Shown: in pieces, positions 1 to 12,821 of the stretch | How the letters are laid out: every line of letters starts with the position of its first letter | Numbering within the stretch: the first letter of the stretch is position 1 | Assembly: GCA_024220505.1 (NCBI GenBank) | Contig: JAKZZE010000032.1 | Location: forward strand, 465,001 to 529,000 | DNA: 64,000 nucleotides | Direction of reading: 5' to 3' | Source: Rhizopus arrhizus | Lineage: Eukaryota > Mucoromycota > Mucoromycetes > Mucorales > Rhizopodaceae | Made by a program: the position numbers and the translations under genes | Notes under the pieces: model-generated | What the model saw: the letters and a program-made list of their open reading frames with translations, nothing else | What the model was told of the DNA's origin: nothing | The model's database searches: none

Positions 1-202
1 ATAAGCGGGTAATCCCACCTGACTTCAGATCATAGTTGGTGCCTCTCTTCCTGGATGAACCATAGAAAAGGGTCCTGAGACCAATGTCATATTCCTGTCT
101 AGCAAGCCAGACAGAAAATCACACACATTTTAGGCCATCACTGTACTAAAACAGCGATGCGACCCATCACCACATAAACAAATGTTATGTGTGGGTTTGT
201 AA
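1..202 (-). rRNA. ITS2 and first bases of 28S rRNA (partial)
   Basis: Positions 4-32 in reverse complement read as the 5' end of 28S (GTCAGGTGGGATTACCCGCT), and the window edge cuts it off. The first three bases already depart from the expected continuation. About 33-202 is ITS2. Its sequence (an ACAAACCCACACATAAC segment just after 5.8S, TTCTGTCTGGCTTGCTAG further on) resembles Rhizopus ITS2 as I remember it. This is the main basis for the genus suggestion. A BLAST of this segment would settle the species. Confidence 0.85.
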
Positions 203-357
203 TGATACTGAAGCAGGCGTACTCTATAGAAAAACCATAGAGTGCAAGCTGCGTTCAAAGACTCGATGATTCACTGAATATGCAATTCACACTAGTTATC
301 GCACTTTGCTACGTTCTTCATCGATGCGAGAACCAAGAGATCCATTGTTAAAAGTTG
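203..357 (-). rRNA. 5.8S ribosomal RNA
   Basis: The minus strand carries the conserved 5.8S core: the GGATCTCTTGGTTCTCGCAT block, then the CGATGAAGAACG block, then the TTGCATATTCAGTGAATCAT block. Length is about 155 nt, as expected. The 5' end near 357 and the 3' end near 203 are set by resemblance to other Mucorales and may be off by a few bases. The C-to-T differences from the usual fungal core (AACAATGG, AACGTAGCAAAG) are also normal in Rhizopus and Mucor, so they are not decay. The unit is incomplete: no 18S 3' end is found upstream. Confidence 0.93.
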
Positions 358-430
358 TTTACGCATTAACCTTTTTATCATACTGAACTTCCAAGTTTAT
401 CATAAAGGGTTATCTCTCTCTCTCTCTCTC
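358..430 (-). other. Partial ITS1 ending in a CT microsatellite
   Basis: The sequence directly upstream of 5.8S on the minus strand is AT-rich ITS1-like DNA. It runs into a (TC)n tract at about 412-433. No 18S 3' end (the GGAAGGATCATTA type) is found on the minus strand anywhere up to 1500, so the rDNA unit seems truncated inside ITS1 or joined to unrelated DNA at the microsatellite. Confidence 0.55.
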
Positions 431-433
431 TCT

Positions 434-970
434 GAAGCATCAGCTCTAGAAAATCAGAGATGGCTTCGATCAAACCCCAAGCAGGCCTTACCCTTAAATT
501 GACCATGCCTGAGTCTCTTCAGCCTAGTTTTCACAGTATGTATGTGCGGAAATGCGTATGTAGCAACGTTTGTTTGCACTTGCTATAGAGGCTCCTCCCT
601 TTTCCCTTTCTCCTACTTCAACAGCAACAAATGAATAATATACACTATCCCAGCACGATAAGGTCTTAGAGACATGTCCGAACCATCTTCCCAAATGGCC
701 ATAGCCTCTCTATTTCATCAGTATAGAGCATGTGCAACTTTTATTCCCTCGTCACTATGGCATCGTGTGTCTATTATTACCCAAAGCCATCTACGTAGAC
801 CCATGATTGTTACATATCCTAGCTCTTAAGGGATTCGATATACCCTTGGTAAAAGAGAAACTACAGATTGGGCAATATTCTGTATCTGCATTTCTAAGGA
901 GTATCCCACATCGCAATATATATTTACTGTTTGTCCTTTATCCCTTTGAAGAAAAGCATCATACTATACT
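434..970. other. Intergenic DNA, nothing recognised
   Basis: This lies between the truncated rDNA and the 175-bp tandem repeat. It has no long open frame and no 18S-like sequence. It could be rDNA spacer or subtelomeric DNA. Confidence 0.4.
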
Positions 971-1490
971 TTCGCCCCTCATGAACCCTTCATCAGGTAT
1001 GCCAAAGTGCATAGACTCTGTTATCATCATTTGAGGGGTTGCTGGTAAAGATTTCAAAGCCATCGCCGCTTAGAGGAGGTACTAAATTTTCACTTGCTCC
1101 GCCCTCTATATGGCATAATAGGGTCTTGCCGAATATATAATACACCTTCGCCCCTCATGAACCCTTCATCAGGTATGCCAAAGTGCATAGTCTCTGTTAT
1201 CATCATTTGAGGGGTTGTTGGTAAAGATTCCAAAACCATCGCCGCTTAGAGGGGTACTAAATTTTCACTTGCTCCGCCCTCTATATGGCCCAATAGGGTC
1301 TTGCCGAATATATAATACACCTTCGCCCCTCATGAACCCTTCATCAGGTATGCCAAAGTGCATAGTCTCTGTTGTCATCATTTGAAGGGTCGCTGGTAAA
1401 GATTTCAAAACCGTCGCCGCTTAGAGGGGGTACTAAATTTTCACTTGCTCCGCCCTCTATAAGGCCCAATAGGGCCTCGCGAAATATATA
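971..1490. repeat. Three tandem copies of a ~175-bp repeat
   Basis: The sequence TTCGCCCCTCATGAACCC recurs at 971, 1147 and 1322, a period of 176 then 175 bp. The three units differ by only a few substitutions and small indels. Each holds the blocks CCATCGCCGCTTAGAGG (CCGTCGCCGCTTAGAGG in the third) and ACTTGCTCCGCCCTCTAT. The position beside rDNA suggests intergenic-spacer or subtelomeric subrepeats, which is inference. The short ORF at 807-1034 overlaps the first unit and is not taken as a gene. Confidence 0.85.
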
Positions 1491-4400
1491 TTATGTATTT
1501 TGGAGTAAAATCAGCCGTCCAAAAATTATTTAAAAAAACACAGAAAAACCATGTTTTTTTAAAATAACTCACCCCCATTTTGATATTTGGCAACGAACAA
1601 TATGGTTCCTAGTAGCAAAAAAATCGCCGAATCTTCTGGTGTATTTGGTTTATCGTTCTCTTTAGTTTTCATGTAGTTATTAATAGTTGAAGTTGTGAAT
1701 CTGGGAATTAACTTCATTCTCCGATTATTGCTGCAGCTCAGGTCAAAATTTCCCCCAAGACTAGGGCTCAGCAGCCGATACAATCCAAAATTTCTGGCTG
1801 AAGACCCTATGGCTGGTATAATATATTCAGTCAATATTTTGTGGAGATTTAAAAATCTATACATTTTTTTTTAAAAAAAAGAAACAATTATACTATTACC
1901 TAGAAAAAACCAACTTTTTGGTTTAGAATGGACCAAACACTCTTTTTAATGAAAGAATAAATACATATTTTGTAAGCAGCATAAATAATAGTCAAGATCT
2001 TGATTACCTAAAAAGAATCGAGTCATGAGTTTAGAGACTTGATGTATATCTTTATTTCTATGTTCTTTATTACCTTCCTATGGAGCTGAGTTGTCGGCTC
2101 TTCTTATTATCAGAGTCAGTTTTTATATGTATAAAAGCACATTCAAACATAGACTTGTTGGATTTTTTTCTAATATTACATATCAAAGAGGACAAAAGAA
2201 GATGCTATAAAAGGAACAGACAATAAAGGAAAGGAGAGAGAAAATGAAGTACGGTTGAGATTAAGCAGTCGACATTAACAACATTCTTCTAATCTGTAGT
2301 GTCCCCGACATTTCTGTTTTCTTGATTACTTTTCTATTTGTAAACCCAACAGTTATTATAAGGATTGTCTATTTGGCAAGCTTTTATTATTTACTCTGTT
2401 CTGTTTGGTTTTTGTTCCGGTTTACCTTTTTTTATTACTGTTATTCATTCGTTTAGAAAGTTAATTATGGTTGAATTGCGCGTATAAAAAAGTTAAAGTA
2501 GTAGCCACTTCTCTCTGTTAAGCGTTATTCTTCTTCTAAGCGACATTCTTTTATTATGAGTGGTTGAGTAAGGGAAAGAAAAAGTAGAATATGTGAATGA
2601 AGGGAAAAAGAAGGTAAGGACAACAAAATAAGATTAATTAGGCAAATCGTGTAACATTTTCTTCCTCCCAATCATGTTTCACAGTCATAAATTGTCATGA
2701 CGTCATACACTTTCTTATGAGCCTGAAGAGCAATTGAGTCATAAACACAATTAGATGAACCATTCTTTTTTATTTTACTTGTTTTCATTCATTTTATAGT
2801 TATCAGTACTATTTCTACTGTCATTATTATTATTATAATTTAAATAAAGGGATTGATTCTTGTCTTTAATGTAATCTTTGGGTCTTTACACGTTGAGCTA
2901 TAAGGAAAGCAAGAGACATGAACTTTTATGGAATGTACTAAATTAGCTTTGCAAGCCAGCTGCGTACGAACTTCTCTTTGAAGGTCTTTATATAAAAAAC
3001 AGACAGACAATTCAAATATCTTTTTATATGTCGTTACATTGTATCACTATAGTATATAAACAAAGTAATACAACCCTTGTAAGATATTAATAGATCCATT
3101 TCACAGTTACTGAGTGTACAATTCTATTCTCGGGGGGGGGAGAAAGAAAAAGAAAAAGAAAACTCAAGCCTTTTCTCTTCTTTTCTTTTTTTAATCCCAA
3201 AAAGAGAAAATCACCATTGTTCATTACTGAACTTGGCGGTTCAAAAAAAAGAAGAAAACAGCATACATATTCCTCGATAAACTGACTAAACCGAGAAACA
3301 GAGTTCTTTCTAAGCTTGAAGAATCACAACAGTAACAACAAGAATAGAAAAACTGCAAGTTGCAGCATTTGGAACTAGAATTCTACTGTCCACACATTTA
3401 CTGCACACATTTATTTTATTCAATACTTTCTTTTTTATATAGAACTTGGAAAAGTAGCCTCAAGTCGACCTGCTTGCATACCTCGAAAAAAAGAAAAAAG
3501 GAGAAAGGATCTCTCTGTTTATAGATAGTGTAAGAATATCAACCAAGATAGAGGAGTGAAAAAAGCAGTAAAGTGATGAGCGTTTTGTCTTTGTGGATTA
3601 ATTCTTATAGAAAATGGGTCAAACATAATGAGTCTTGTATCTTTTACATTTATAGTGAGTAAAGATATGAATGAAAGGAGATCGTGTAAGTATATTGAAG
3701 ATCAAATGTATGTTCAAACATGTAGTAAGCAATACATAGGAAAAGACAGCTAATAGAAAGTAATGATCACAAAAAGAAAGAAAGAGAGGGATTGAAAGGT
3801 CGAGGTTTGTTATAGTAGATTATGTGTATGATAATACGGAAGAGAAGGAGAGAGAGAGAGAGAAGGAGAGAGAGAGAGAAGAAAAATCACTAGTAAACTA
3901 TATAATGTAGTAACTTGGGTATTCTTTAAAAAAAGAAAAGATGCTTTATTTTACAATACTTTAATTTTTTTACACCTCTGCTCATGATATATAATATACA
4001 TATGATTGCAAGAGAAAATAAAAGTAAAGAAGTAGAAAAAATGCCCTAGGCAATTAAAGCAGCAACTGTGTCTTTAGTAAGGTATTTGCATTTGTTTAAG
4101 CATATAGCTTGAGCAGAATTTCTAAAAAAAGAAAAAAAAAGGTACTCAAAGTACATTTGTCTATCCCAATTCTTCATCTGTGTTCTATCAACATCAATGC
4201 ACTACCTACTTTGCTTCGCTCTGCTTTTTCAGTCAGTATGAACTAAGCATTATCTTTGCCTCCTTCTGGTTCGTCTGGTTCTTCTGATCGTAATGCTCTG
4301 ATTTTCTTTAGTCTTCTCCTTTGCCTTCCTCTTTATTTTTCTCATATCCTTTGCCCATTCCCATTAATATCCTGTTGTATGCTGTTGATAGTACATATAC

Positions 4401-5467
4401 TAATTCTTGATTCTTGACTACAAGTAGAGTTCTCCAAATTATGCTCTGCTTAACTCACACGTTCCATCATTAATTCGCTTTCTATAAGTGCATCTTTATG
4501 ACGTTGGTATTTCCTCTGTGGATGGACCTGTTTATCTCAGTTTGTAATTCAATAGAGAAGACACCTCTGGCTTTGCAAGTATCTTGGAGGCTATGGCTTA
4601 ATCTAATTGGATGAGTCTTGACTGTCAAAGGTATACTCTCTTGCTCTCCTATCGTCTGATCGCTGCCATTATTCGTTCCCTAAGCTTGAATATGACCTAG
4701 CCATTACATGGTTTACATGAAAGGATGATGACGTGCTTAATGACATTCAAGGCTGGTCTCTGTGTATGCTTTCGTTGGTGATCATCAAACTGTATCAAGA
4801 GGTGTGTTTCGGCTCATTTACAATCTATTATCAATGACATTCCGTGTTGATACCCTGGCCCTTGACTATCCTTCGCATACCCTTTCCTATGATTACGCAT
4901 ACATTTTATCATCATCATATGTTATTTGTTCGCCTTATCTTTCTTTTACCAAACCATGTCTCACTTCCCTTAAGTACATTTGTGTTTTGGTTGGATTACA
5001 AGCTACTAGCATCTTTCTTTCTTTGCTACTCTATTCTTCTTTTGGAACATGTTTGACAGTATATTATATTCATCATATCATAAGTACAGATTATTGTTTT
5101 AAGTAATTTGGTTAGAATAATGTATAGTAGCAGTATATGTCGTGCTATATCTTTTTCTGTATTTCTTTTAACTTTATGATGGATCTGAATAGGAAAAAGT
5201 TGGTAAACTCTAACGGTAAGACTTTTGATTTATGCTTCTTCTTCTTTTTTGTCTGTTTAATGTGCATTCCTAGTTCTGGTTGTTGAATTATTTCCAAGCT
5301 TGCTTTGCTATGAGAAAACGAATTTGAGGATATCACAGCTTATATAGCGCCATTCTTTTTTTTTTAAAGATTAAAGATTGCTTACTCATTATTTATAGCC
5401 GATACAAGAAACTGTTTCAAACACTCCTAAGCTAATCTCGGTTGTAAAATAAAATCCTGTGTATACA
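1491..5467. other. Gene-free AT-rich DNA
   Basis: No coding sequence is recognised on either strand. It contains homopurine and homopyrimidine runs (for example GA-rich at 3841-3880) and A/T runs. A 101-codon minus-strand frame at 1559-1864 is not low-complexity but matches nothing I recognise. Plus-strand frames near 4762-5106 are hydrophobic products of pyrimidine-rich DNA. Confidence 0.5.
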
Positions 5468-6240
5468 TAAAAGAACATGAGATAAACACAAAAAGAAAAG
5501 AATAAAAAATAAAAAAAGGGAAAGAGAAAGGGAAGAAAAAAGAGATAATGTGTCACTCCATCAACTCAACATCAAAGGTAACCAAGTAAACACAAAGTCT
5601 CTTTCTCTCTTTTTCTTTCTCTTCCTCTTCTCTCCTCTTTTATTCATTTATTAATAGATCGTTTGTTTAAAGCATCGTCTTGTATCAAGTCATGTACATA
5701 CAATGACTAAACATTTACAACTGTCTTTTCCCATTTTCATCATCTTGTGTCACTTACCTCGACTTGACCTACTCTACACATATTCATGTACTGAGTATCA
5801 CTGTTCATTCTTGCATAGTCAACTACCAGACACACTTCTCTTATAGGCCTTCCTTTAGCTATCGCTTTTGTTTTTGTTTCGATAGATAAAGAATTGGTGC
5901 TGTCATGACCTCATTTCCTCTTTATATTCATTATTTGTCTTCCATTGTCTATAACCATTGCTCTTTCTTTTTTTTTCTTTTTCTTTTTCCTTTTCTTTTT
6001 ATATAAGTGTGTGCACATTGTTCGATATATCTTCTAGCATAGGCCATACATCCTATACAATATTGCAACTGAAGCAAAAGTAAAGGGTCATCATAGGGTT
6101 GACTATTGATACTGTTATTACTGCTTCCGTTTAGACTGTCTGTTTTGAAGCTATTATGTAAAGAGTGTCCTAACTATAGAGTGTGGTCAAACAGCTTTGT
6201 TAATTATTCCTCTTCTTTTTTTTTTGCTATACACAGTTAA
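5468..6240 (+). repeat. Long direct repeat, copy A
   Basis: Near-identical to 12822-13690 in the same orientation. The best-conserved core runs from ATCAAAGGTAA through a long identical block including AGTATCACTGTTCATTCTTG and on to CAGCTTTGTTAATTATTCCT. Copy A lacks a ~65-bp segment present in copy B at about 13483-13548. No conserved open frame spans the repeat. It may be a duplicated non-coding segment or a pair of decayed LTRs. No TG...CA ends or target duplication could be fixed. Confidence 0.8.
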
Positions 6241-7683
6241 TTTGGCAGACTTGCATCTCGTGGTGACAACCCCTCTCTTTTAGCTGACGAAATATTGTTA
6301 TTTATCCTTTTGTTATTCTTGTTATTGCATTATTTTTGGTATGTTGTTAGTTACAAAGGTATATAAGGGGGGAGGGGGAAGGGAGTTTCTTCTAAAGAAA
6401 TGTGTCGAATTAAAGAGCATGTTGTAATTACTAACGTTGCGCTTTGAGTTGATGTTTTTTTTATGTTGAAAAAGGGAGACAGCTATCTTTTTTTGTTTTG
6501 TTGGTATTTACTTCAGAGAGTTGTAATGCTGCTTTAACAAGATTCATAGTGTTTACAAACGAGAAGAAAAAGAGAAATCGTTGTTCAAATAAACTTTGTG
6601 CTTATGTAACACATTTTATTTATAACTCTAAACACAAGCATCTTGTGCAACAATAGTGACACCAGAGCAGTTGTTCTTGATATACCCGCTTTAGAATCCG
6701 TTTCTCTTTTACCCTTTTCTGAATTTGGTCATCTCGTACACAGTCAGTCTGCAAAGACACGACCTACTTGCTTACTTTTCCATATATGCTGATGTCTGTT
6801 TGTCATTTTCTCAATTGTATTTATAATCATTATATAAAAAGAGAGAAAAAACCCATTCTATTTCTTTATTTCATCGATATGCAAATAAAAACAAAACAAT
6901 CTTTTATTCGCTACAACATCCATTTGTTACATGCTATCATCTATGCTTATAAGCAAGTAAGCGATACATCACCAATTTCCTTAAAAGGAAGGTGAAAAGG
7001 GGGAAGTCGGGGTAGTTATGGTTACACGATGCGCCTTATTAGTCTAGCTTACTTGCTTGCCTTTAGCTTCTTTACTCATCCCTCCTTATTCTCCATCATT
7101 CCTACAAACATACTCTTTCTTAACCAAATAACTTTAGACATATAAAAAGCAGAAAAAAAAAGGAAACAGCCAAACAAAAGAATAGTAGTAGTTACTTTTT
7201 CATCTCTTGTCTTCATCTGAATGCAAACCTGCATGTGGAAAACAAAAAAACAAAAGAAGCTTTCTAAAATAAAAGAAAAAAAAGGAAAATAGACAAGGCA
7301 TACTATTAATATACTGAGTACTTAGCATACATACTGACTGAATAACAAAATAAAATAAGAGACTTGGCTCACCACTCATTAGATTCCTTTTGGGAATGTT
7401 GACTAAGGAATCTCAACTTTACCACCAGCTTCTTTCTTTTTGCTTTTCTTTTTCTTTGATTTAGTAATCATATAATACCTGGTCTTATGCTTACTTTATT
7501 ACACAACTTGACTTTTCAATTAAAAGAGTAGAGATAGTATTAGAGAAATGCTTAGTATAACAAGTGGTTTAAAAACAAATAAGCGGTTTAGACCAAAAGC
7601 GAAAGGTAAAAGACAAGAGCAATATTTAGGAATTTTTTTTTTTCAAAAGTGATTTTTCATTTTTATTTAATATAAAAAAAAAG
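6241..7683. other. Gene-free AT-rich DNA
   Basis: Mostly poly-T and A-rich tracts with some mixed sequence. The 75-codon frame at 6768-6995 has no recognisable features. Nothing else is supported. Confidence 0.5.
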
Positions 7684-7775
7684 CTGACATTGTTAGCCAT
7701 ATTTTCAAAATGAAAATATGTTTCCGGGCACCGCCACGTGGAGGCCATGTCTTTAAGTGCCCTTCGATTTCGTCA
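7684..7775 (-). repeat. CACGTGG repeat, copy 1 (inverted)
   Basis: In reverse complement this contains GACATGGCCTCCACGTGGCG, then GGAAACATAT, then ATGGCTAACAATGTC. The same order of blocks is found at 10300-10392 and 16975-17068 on the plus strand. Copies 1 and 2 face each other 2.6 kb apart, so they could be the ends of one decayed transposon (about 7684-10392). No target duplication is clear. Adjacent DNA to 7860 is locally GC-rich. Confidence 0.7.
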
Positions 7776-8002
7776 TAGTTATACTGCAGAGGAAGTCGAC
7801 ATTGGTGGCCGCTTATCTGGGGTCAGCCGCTCTACCTTGCCCAGGAAGCCGTCATGAACAATGAACACAGTCAACAGTTGTAAAGAAGAAAATGATTTTG
7901 TAATTTGGCTCCTCTTTTTATACTTTTTTTCTTCAGAAAAATTATTTGAAAAGAGGTCACTTTCTTAACAGTCAAACAAAAGTCACTTGCAGCAAAAGGA
8001 TT

Positions 8003-8356
8003 TCATTTGTTCCTTTGGTTACATACGAGTACTAATTCAGTAATTTTCTTTTCCTTCATTCCTTGTTCAAAATTAAATATTGCTCCTTGTTCTAAATAAT
8101 CCAACAGCATAGTCCGTATTAATACTCCTTTCCATTCACTTAATGCGGCGCTCCGTACAAAAATAAGACAGCTTTTGGACTGATAGCTGAAGCCACGGAT
8201 CTTATTCGATAAAATTCGTCTGAGATGGCTTCGGATGATAGAATTTATAGCTTTTTGTAGACAATATGATATAAACGGTTCAATATATTTCATTATACAA
8301 TAAAAGCATTCTTTAATAAATACAAACATTAGATATTTACCTAGCAGCAATAACAT
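8003..8356 (-). CDS. Unassigned 117-codon ORF between inverted repeats
   Basis: An open frame of 117 codons with mixed composition, lying between the inverted CACGTGG repeats. Its C-terminal half contains the segment SAALSEWKGVLIRTMLLDYL and a basic tail. I do not recognise the family. It could be a remnant of a protein from the putative 7684-10392 element, or chance. There is no intron or start-context evidence either way. Confidence 0.2.
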   Translation of the reverse strand: MLLLLGKYLMFVFIKECFYCIMKYIEPFISYCLQKAINSIIRSHLRRILSNKIRGFSYQSKSCLIFVRSAALSEWKGVLIRTMLLDYLEQGAIFNFEQGMKEKKITELVLVCNQRNK

Positions 8357-9959
8357 AAATCTTAATTCAAAGCATATTATGAGCAGATATAAAATTATTC
8401 TTTTCTAAAACAATTAGATATATTTTATTACGACAAAGCTTTATATCTAATTTTTAATGTATTTTTAAACCTAAAAATTATGACATGAAGCTACGACTAC
8501 AAAATTAAGCATATAAATCTTATAACCAACAATACAATAACGATGATCAAATTCATGTAACAATGAATGGGGATATTTATGACTGTTAAAGCATAATATG
8601 ACTTTGTTGCTTAGCTCATATTTTGCACGTCCATATAACCTACCAATATTAAGCACACAGTATTCAGAGTTCAATAACACTCACTATAATCAAATGTGGC
8701 TTTTAATTGGTATCCTCACAACATTTTATGTTCCATTCTACTACTATTCATTCAGTACACCGAACAAAGCATATAGAGAAATCCTGATTATTTTTTTTTC
8801 TTCGTGAGTTATAAAACATTATGACATTCTAGCCATACGATATACCCTTTACTAACAAACACCAAAAACAGCTATTCCCAGCAGCCATAGTATCAACAGT
8901 AAAGGATATGTAATAAAACAATAAATTTATTCCTTTTGTGATTTGTTCATTTGGTTCCTTACCGGAATACCATCGTGCTCTTCTTTATTATACAGTAGTT
9001 TTTTCCTATATTTGTGTGGTTTGTGGAGCATTAACAAGAGGTCAGTTGTAATCATGTAGGCAAATATCAGAGAATATCAAAAGCATACAGGAAGAAACTA
9101 CAAATCCTTCACTCATAAACCCCTCTTCCAAACATTTTTATTGCTAAACAGTCTTGTTTCACAATTGACTAAGACTACAGCTCAACCTATTTCAAGAAAC
9201 GTGATAATAACAAAAGGAGTAAATTAGATATACATCAAATGAACTAGATTTGTCACCAAGCGATCAAAGAACAGCAGAAGAGAACAAAGCATAGAAAGAA
9301 CAACGAGATATGATATGTTCACAAAGTATCACTTGATGCTTCTTCATATCCAATTTCATACAAAGGAATGAGTAGATAAAGGACAAGATAACTCTCTTTG
9401 ATTTGATGTCTTTTTGGCAAAAGTCATCATTTTATTCCATTCCTTCTTCTTTATTGTATTTGACGTGATTCATGCTAGGGAAAATAAAAGGCGTTGGTTA
9501 TTTCTAGTAATAAAGTGACATATGAAGTAGACTTGACTTACATTCTATAAAAGACTGTAGCATCATCATTATGCAACACTGAATCCTAGGATATTAATTC
9601 TGGATCTATAGAGCATTATTACACTTTTCGGAGACCTTGTGATTCTAAATATTTTTATATGCTTCCTTGTCGACTGAGAGTGATGACTAGGTCAAAGTAG
9701 AATGATCATGTAAAACCCTAGGACTTGTGCTTCATTGGTTCTAAGGACGAATTGACTAATTTAGTATAACAACAAGCTTTATCGCATAGTTACTTACTGG
9801 TTATGTTTCAATATTATGACGATAAAGGGTAGAAGATGATTGAAGATGTTGGTTTCTTTTAGATTTTGACTGATGAATGACATGATAAAAGCTTGAAGAG
9901 TGAGAGAAAGACGGATTCTCATGGTCAAAAATGTAACAAACGGACTATTTTGCAGGAGC

Positions 9960-9985
9960 TTTTTTTTTTTTTTTTTTTTTTTTTT
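9960..9985. repeat. Poly-T tract (25 T)
   Basis: Uninterrupted run of 25 T. It lies 60 bp upstream of a TATA-like GTATAAAAGGG at about 10045. Confidence 0.9.
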
Positions 9986-10100
9986 GTTAATTTCTTGTCA
10001 TCGCGTCATACCAACACAGACTAAACTTTGATAAGATCAAAAAATGTATAAAAGGGAGCCAGATCCGATGTCTTTTTTCTTTCTCTACCAATCACGACAG

Positions 10101-10200
10101 CACAGTAAGTCAGCAACACAACGCACCAACAACACAGTAGATCAGCAATACAGTAGATCAGCAATATAGTAGATCAGAAATATAGCAGATCAGCAACACT
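10101..10200. repeat. Minisatellite, 16-bp unit
   Basis: About five degenerate tandem copies of ACAGTAGATCAGCAAT, with drift to ATAGTAGATCAG and ATAGCAGATCAG. It lies between a TATA-like motif (about 10045) and the second CACGTGG repeat. Confidence 0.85.
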
Positions 10201-10299
10201 GAGAGAGTTACAGCAATACAACTCTACACTTTTACCAGCTCAGCAGGGGTTCTTCGCTTTATTGCTTACGCTTTATCTGATTCTCCCCTTTTTGGAAAA

Positions 10300-10392
10300 A
10301 AGAACGTAGAAGGGCACCTATTCGACATGGCCTCCACGTGGCGGTGCCTGGAAACATGTCTTTACAGTAAAGACATGGCTAACAATGTCGAC
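10300..10392 (+). repeat. CACGTGG repeat, copy 2
   Basis: Contains GTAGAAGGGCACCTATTCG, ATGGCCTCCACGTGGCGG, GGAAACATGTCTTTA and ATGGCTAACAATGTC. It matches copy 1 in inverted orientation and copy 3 in direct orientation. An ATG opens at 10327 and the first six codons (MASTWR) are the same in all three copies, so the repeat could include the start of a decayed gene. After that the frames diverge. Confidence 0.75.
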
Positions 10393-11568
10393 TTTAGTAC
10401 ATGTACTTTTATATATATCCTATGTAATAAAATCATACTTTGTCTTTCTCTCTGTCTCTCTTTCTCATGTTACTTACATTGTTTATTATATTCTTTGGCT
10501 TCTTTCATGTATATCGACCATCATCCTTAGTATACAAAGGAAGAGAGCTGAAATAGATTTGTATAATACCATGCCTTCTTTGCCTTATATCTACAAGCCA
10601 AGGCTTTAATACTATGTAAATATTGAGACAAAGTACCAACCATATACCCTGTATAGCCTCGGTCCTATTACCTTTTACAAATAGTATGATCATAACTGTT
10701 GATCTAAAGTATACTTTGCTATTCTTTCTTGCTTGAGCTTTCATTGTTCATTGTTCATTCACCATTCATTTATTATTTGTTTATTACTTGTTTTAGCAAT
10801 GATGTTGTCAGCAGAGAAAGAGAGTGTTCTTGTGAGTGTACAAAAAAAAAACATATGCCAGCCAATATTCTCTGCTGATGAACGAAAAGTATTCAAATAA
10901 ACCATGAAAGAAGCTTCCTTATCCTCTTAGAGATATAAGTAAAGTAATAGAATATGTTGTCAGAATGACTTACATTATGTTGTCCATTCCTTCTAGATTG
11001 ACCCATCTATTCAACTTTTTCCTTCACAGGAAGTAGATCTGGACGACATTAGGACAAGCAATTCCACTTTGTAACGCAAAAGTATATATATTTGACAAGT
11101 ACTTACGAAGTGAATAGAAAAGAAAGGGAAAGAGAAAGGGAAAGAGAGAGAGAGAGAAAAAGGAAAGAAGAAAAAGAGAGAACAAAGAAATAGGATCGAC
11201 AACAATGTGCCTTAATTGATTTCATTGTCCGTCAATGACAGACAAGATCACGTGAAGGATACTGACCTTGTCGGACATTAGTTTATCCATGACCGTACTT
11301 GACCTTATTTCCATTTATGGGGTATCCTTATTTTCCTCCCTTTTCTTGGTCATTCTTTAGGTTACAAAGACACTTTTCTTCACATCCTCTAGTCACTGTG
11401 CCAGAATAGTGTAGAATGGAGAACATGGCTTTGTTTGTGTTTTCGCTTTTTTTTTTATAGACTAATTAGTTTACATCGGAATGCTTGATTCACTAATGAT
11501 AAAGCTTTACAGTATCTTATAAAAATCCCTCTCAAACAGCCTTTTGTGTACATGAAAAGCAACTAAGC

Positions 11569-11660
11569 AGCATATAGAAATAGCATATAGAAATAACATA
11601 GAGAAATAACATAGAGAAATAATATAGAGAAATAATATAGAGAAATAACATAGAGAAATA
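11569..11660. repeat. Minisatellite, 13-bp unit
   Basis: About seven tandem copies of AGCATATAGAAAT or ACATAGAGAAATA, with single-base drift between neighbours. Confidence 0.9.
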
Positions 11661-12105
11661 GTACAAGGAATGTCTTTGTAAATGGGGATTTATTAAAAAA
11701 GATATAGATTGATCAAGTGTAAGACCTTAAGATTGTCACTGAACAGTCTCATAGTAACTGACCCCACTGTCTTATTACTTGTTCCATCACTTCTTACCTT
11801 GTTTGACATACATGAATAATAAGCATGTATAGCATGGCTATGTCCATTATAGGCAATAGAGGATAAGCTCTACACGATGACTTTTGTCTATTACTGTATC
11901 ATATCTTGTCATGTAAACTTGCCATTGGATGATCAGCATTGATGTTGAATTGTGAGTAACTGGTTGTCATGGTGAAATCATGTACACATAGTCTTGTATC
12001 TCTCCTAATTTCATAGTATTGCCATAGTAAGTGGATCTTGACTAGATCCATATATATATACACCCATGGTTGATCTATCACACAATCACTTTCACAAGCA
12101 CAGTC

Positions 12106-12106
<1 letters not shown>

Positions 12107-12157
<51 letters not shown>
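12107..12157. repeat. (TC)n microsatellite
   Basis: About 50 bp of near-perfect TC dinucleotide. On the opposite strand it gives an artificial Arg-Glu repeat. Confidence 0.95.
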
Positions 12158-12161
<4 letters not shown>

Positions 12162-12821
12162 AATAAACCATTCCTTTGCTGTCTTCTTGCTCTTGTTTTT
12201 CATGTCTCTGCTCTCTTTCTTTCTTAGATAGTTTGTCCTTTACTCTACTTGGATTCAAAAGCATACAGAATTCTATCTATGATCCATGACTATTTCTTTG
12301 TTTATAATGATATAGCACATACTTTCATCATCATCATCTTTTTCTTCTTCTTCTCTTTCTTCTTCATAGCGTTATCCATTCATACTATTTCCTTTCTATT
12401 TACTATTATTCCATCTCCTACTTTTGTTGACTGGGATTGCATTATGCTTAAAGTATTGTCTACTGCTATCTCTCTGTTCTCTATACTTCTATTTCTATTT
12501 TTGTTTACTTCAAATTGTGTGGTGATTTCAGTAGACAAGCGTCTGTATTCCTGAACTAAGGCTTTTCTATCGCTCCTCTTTCTTTTTCCTTCTCATTCCT
12601 CTTTGCTTGATGTGTAGTTACTAGTCTATTTGTTGAGCTGCTCTAAACCGCTTTTCGTATAGGAAGAATAGGTCTGGTAGCATCTTTCATAGACTTGCTT
12701 TCATCGATTGTTTGCTTGTTTTCAACTGTTGACAGATTAATGGAAAGAAGATCCTTTAGAGATGTCTATGACTACACTTGACTGTTTATGTCTTTGCTGT
12801 AAAGTAAGCCTTTTGCTTGTA

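Larger units (their letters stand above)
10393..12821. other. Gene-free DNA with simple repeats
   Basis: No convincing coding sequence. It includes a 13-bp minisatellite (11569-11660) and a (TC)n tract (12107-12157). The 121-codon minus-strand ORF at 11899-12264 is opened mainly by the TC tract. Confidence 0.5.

Noticed and set aside
11899..12264. 121-codon minus-strand ORF
   Set aside because: Its middle is an Arg-Glu run encoded by the (TC)n microsatellite; flanks show no domain.
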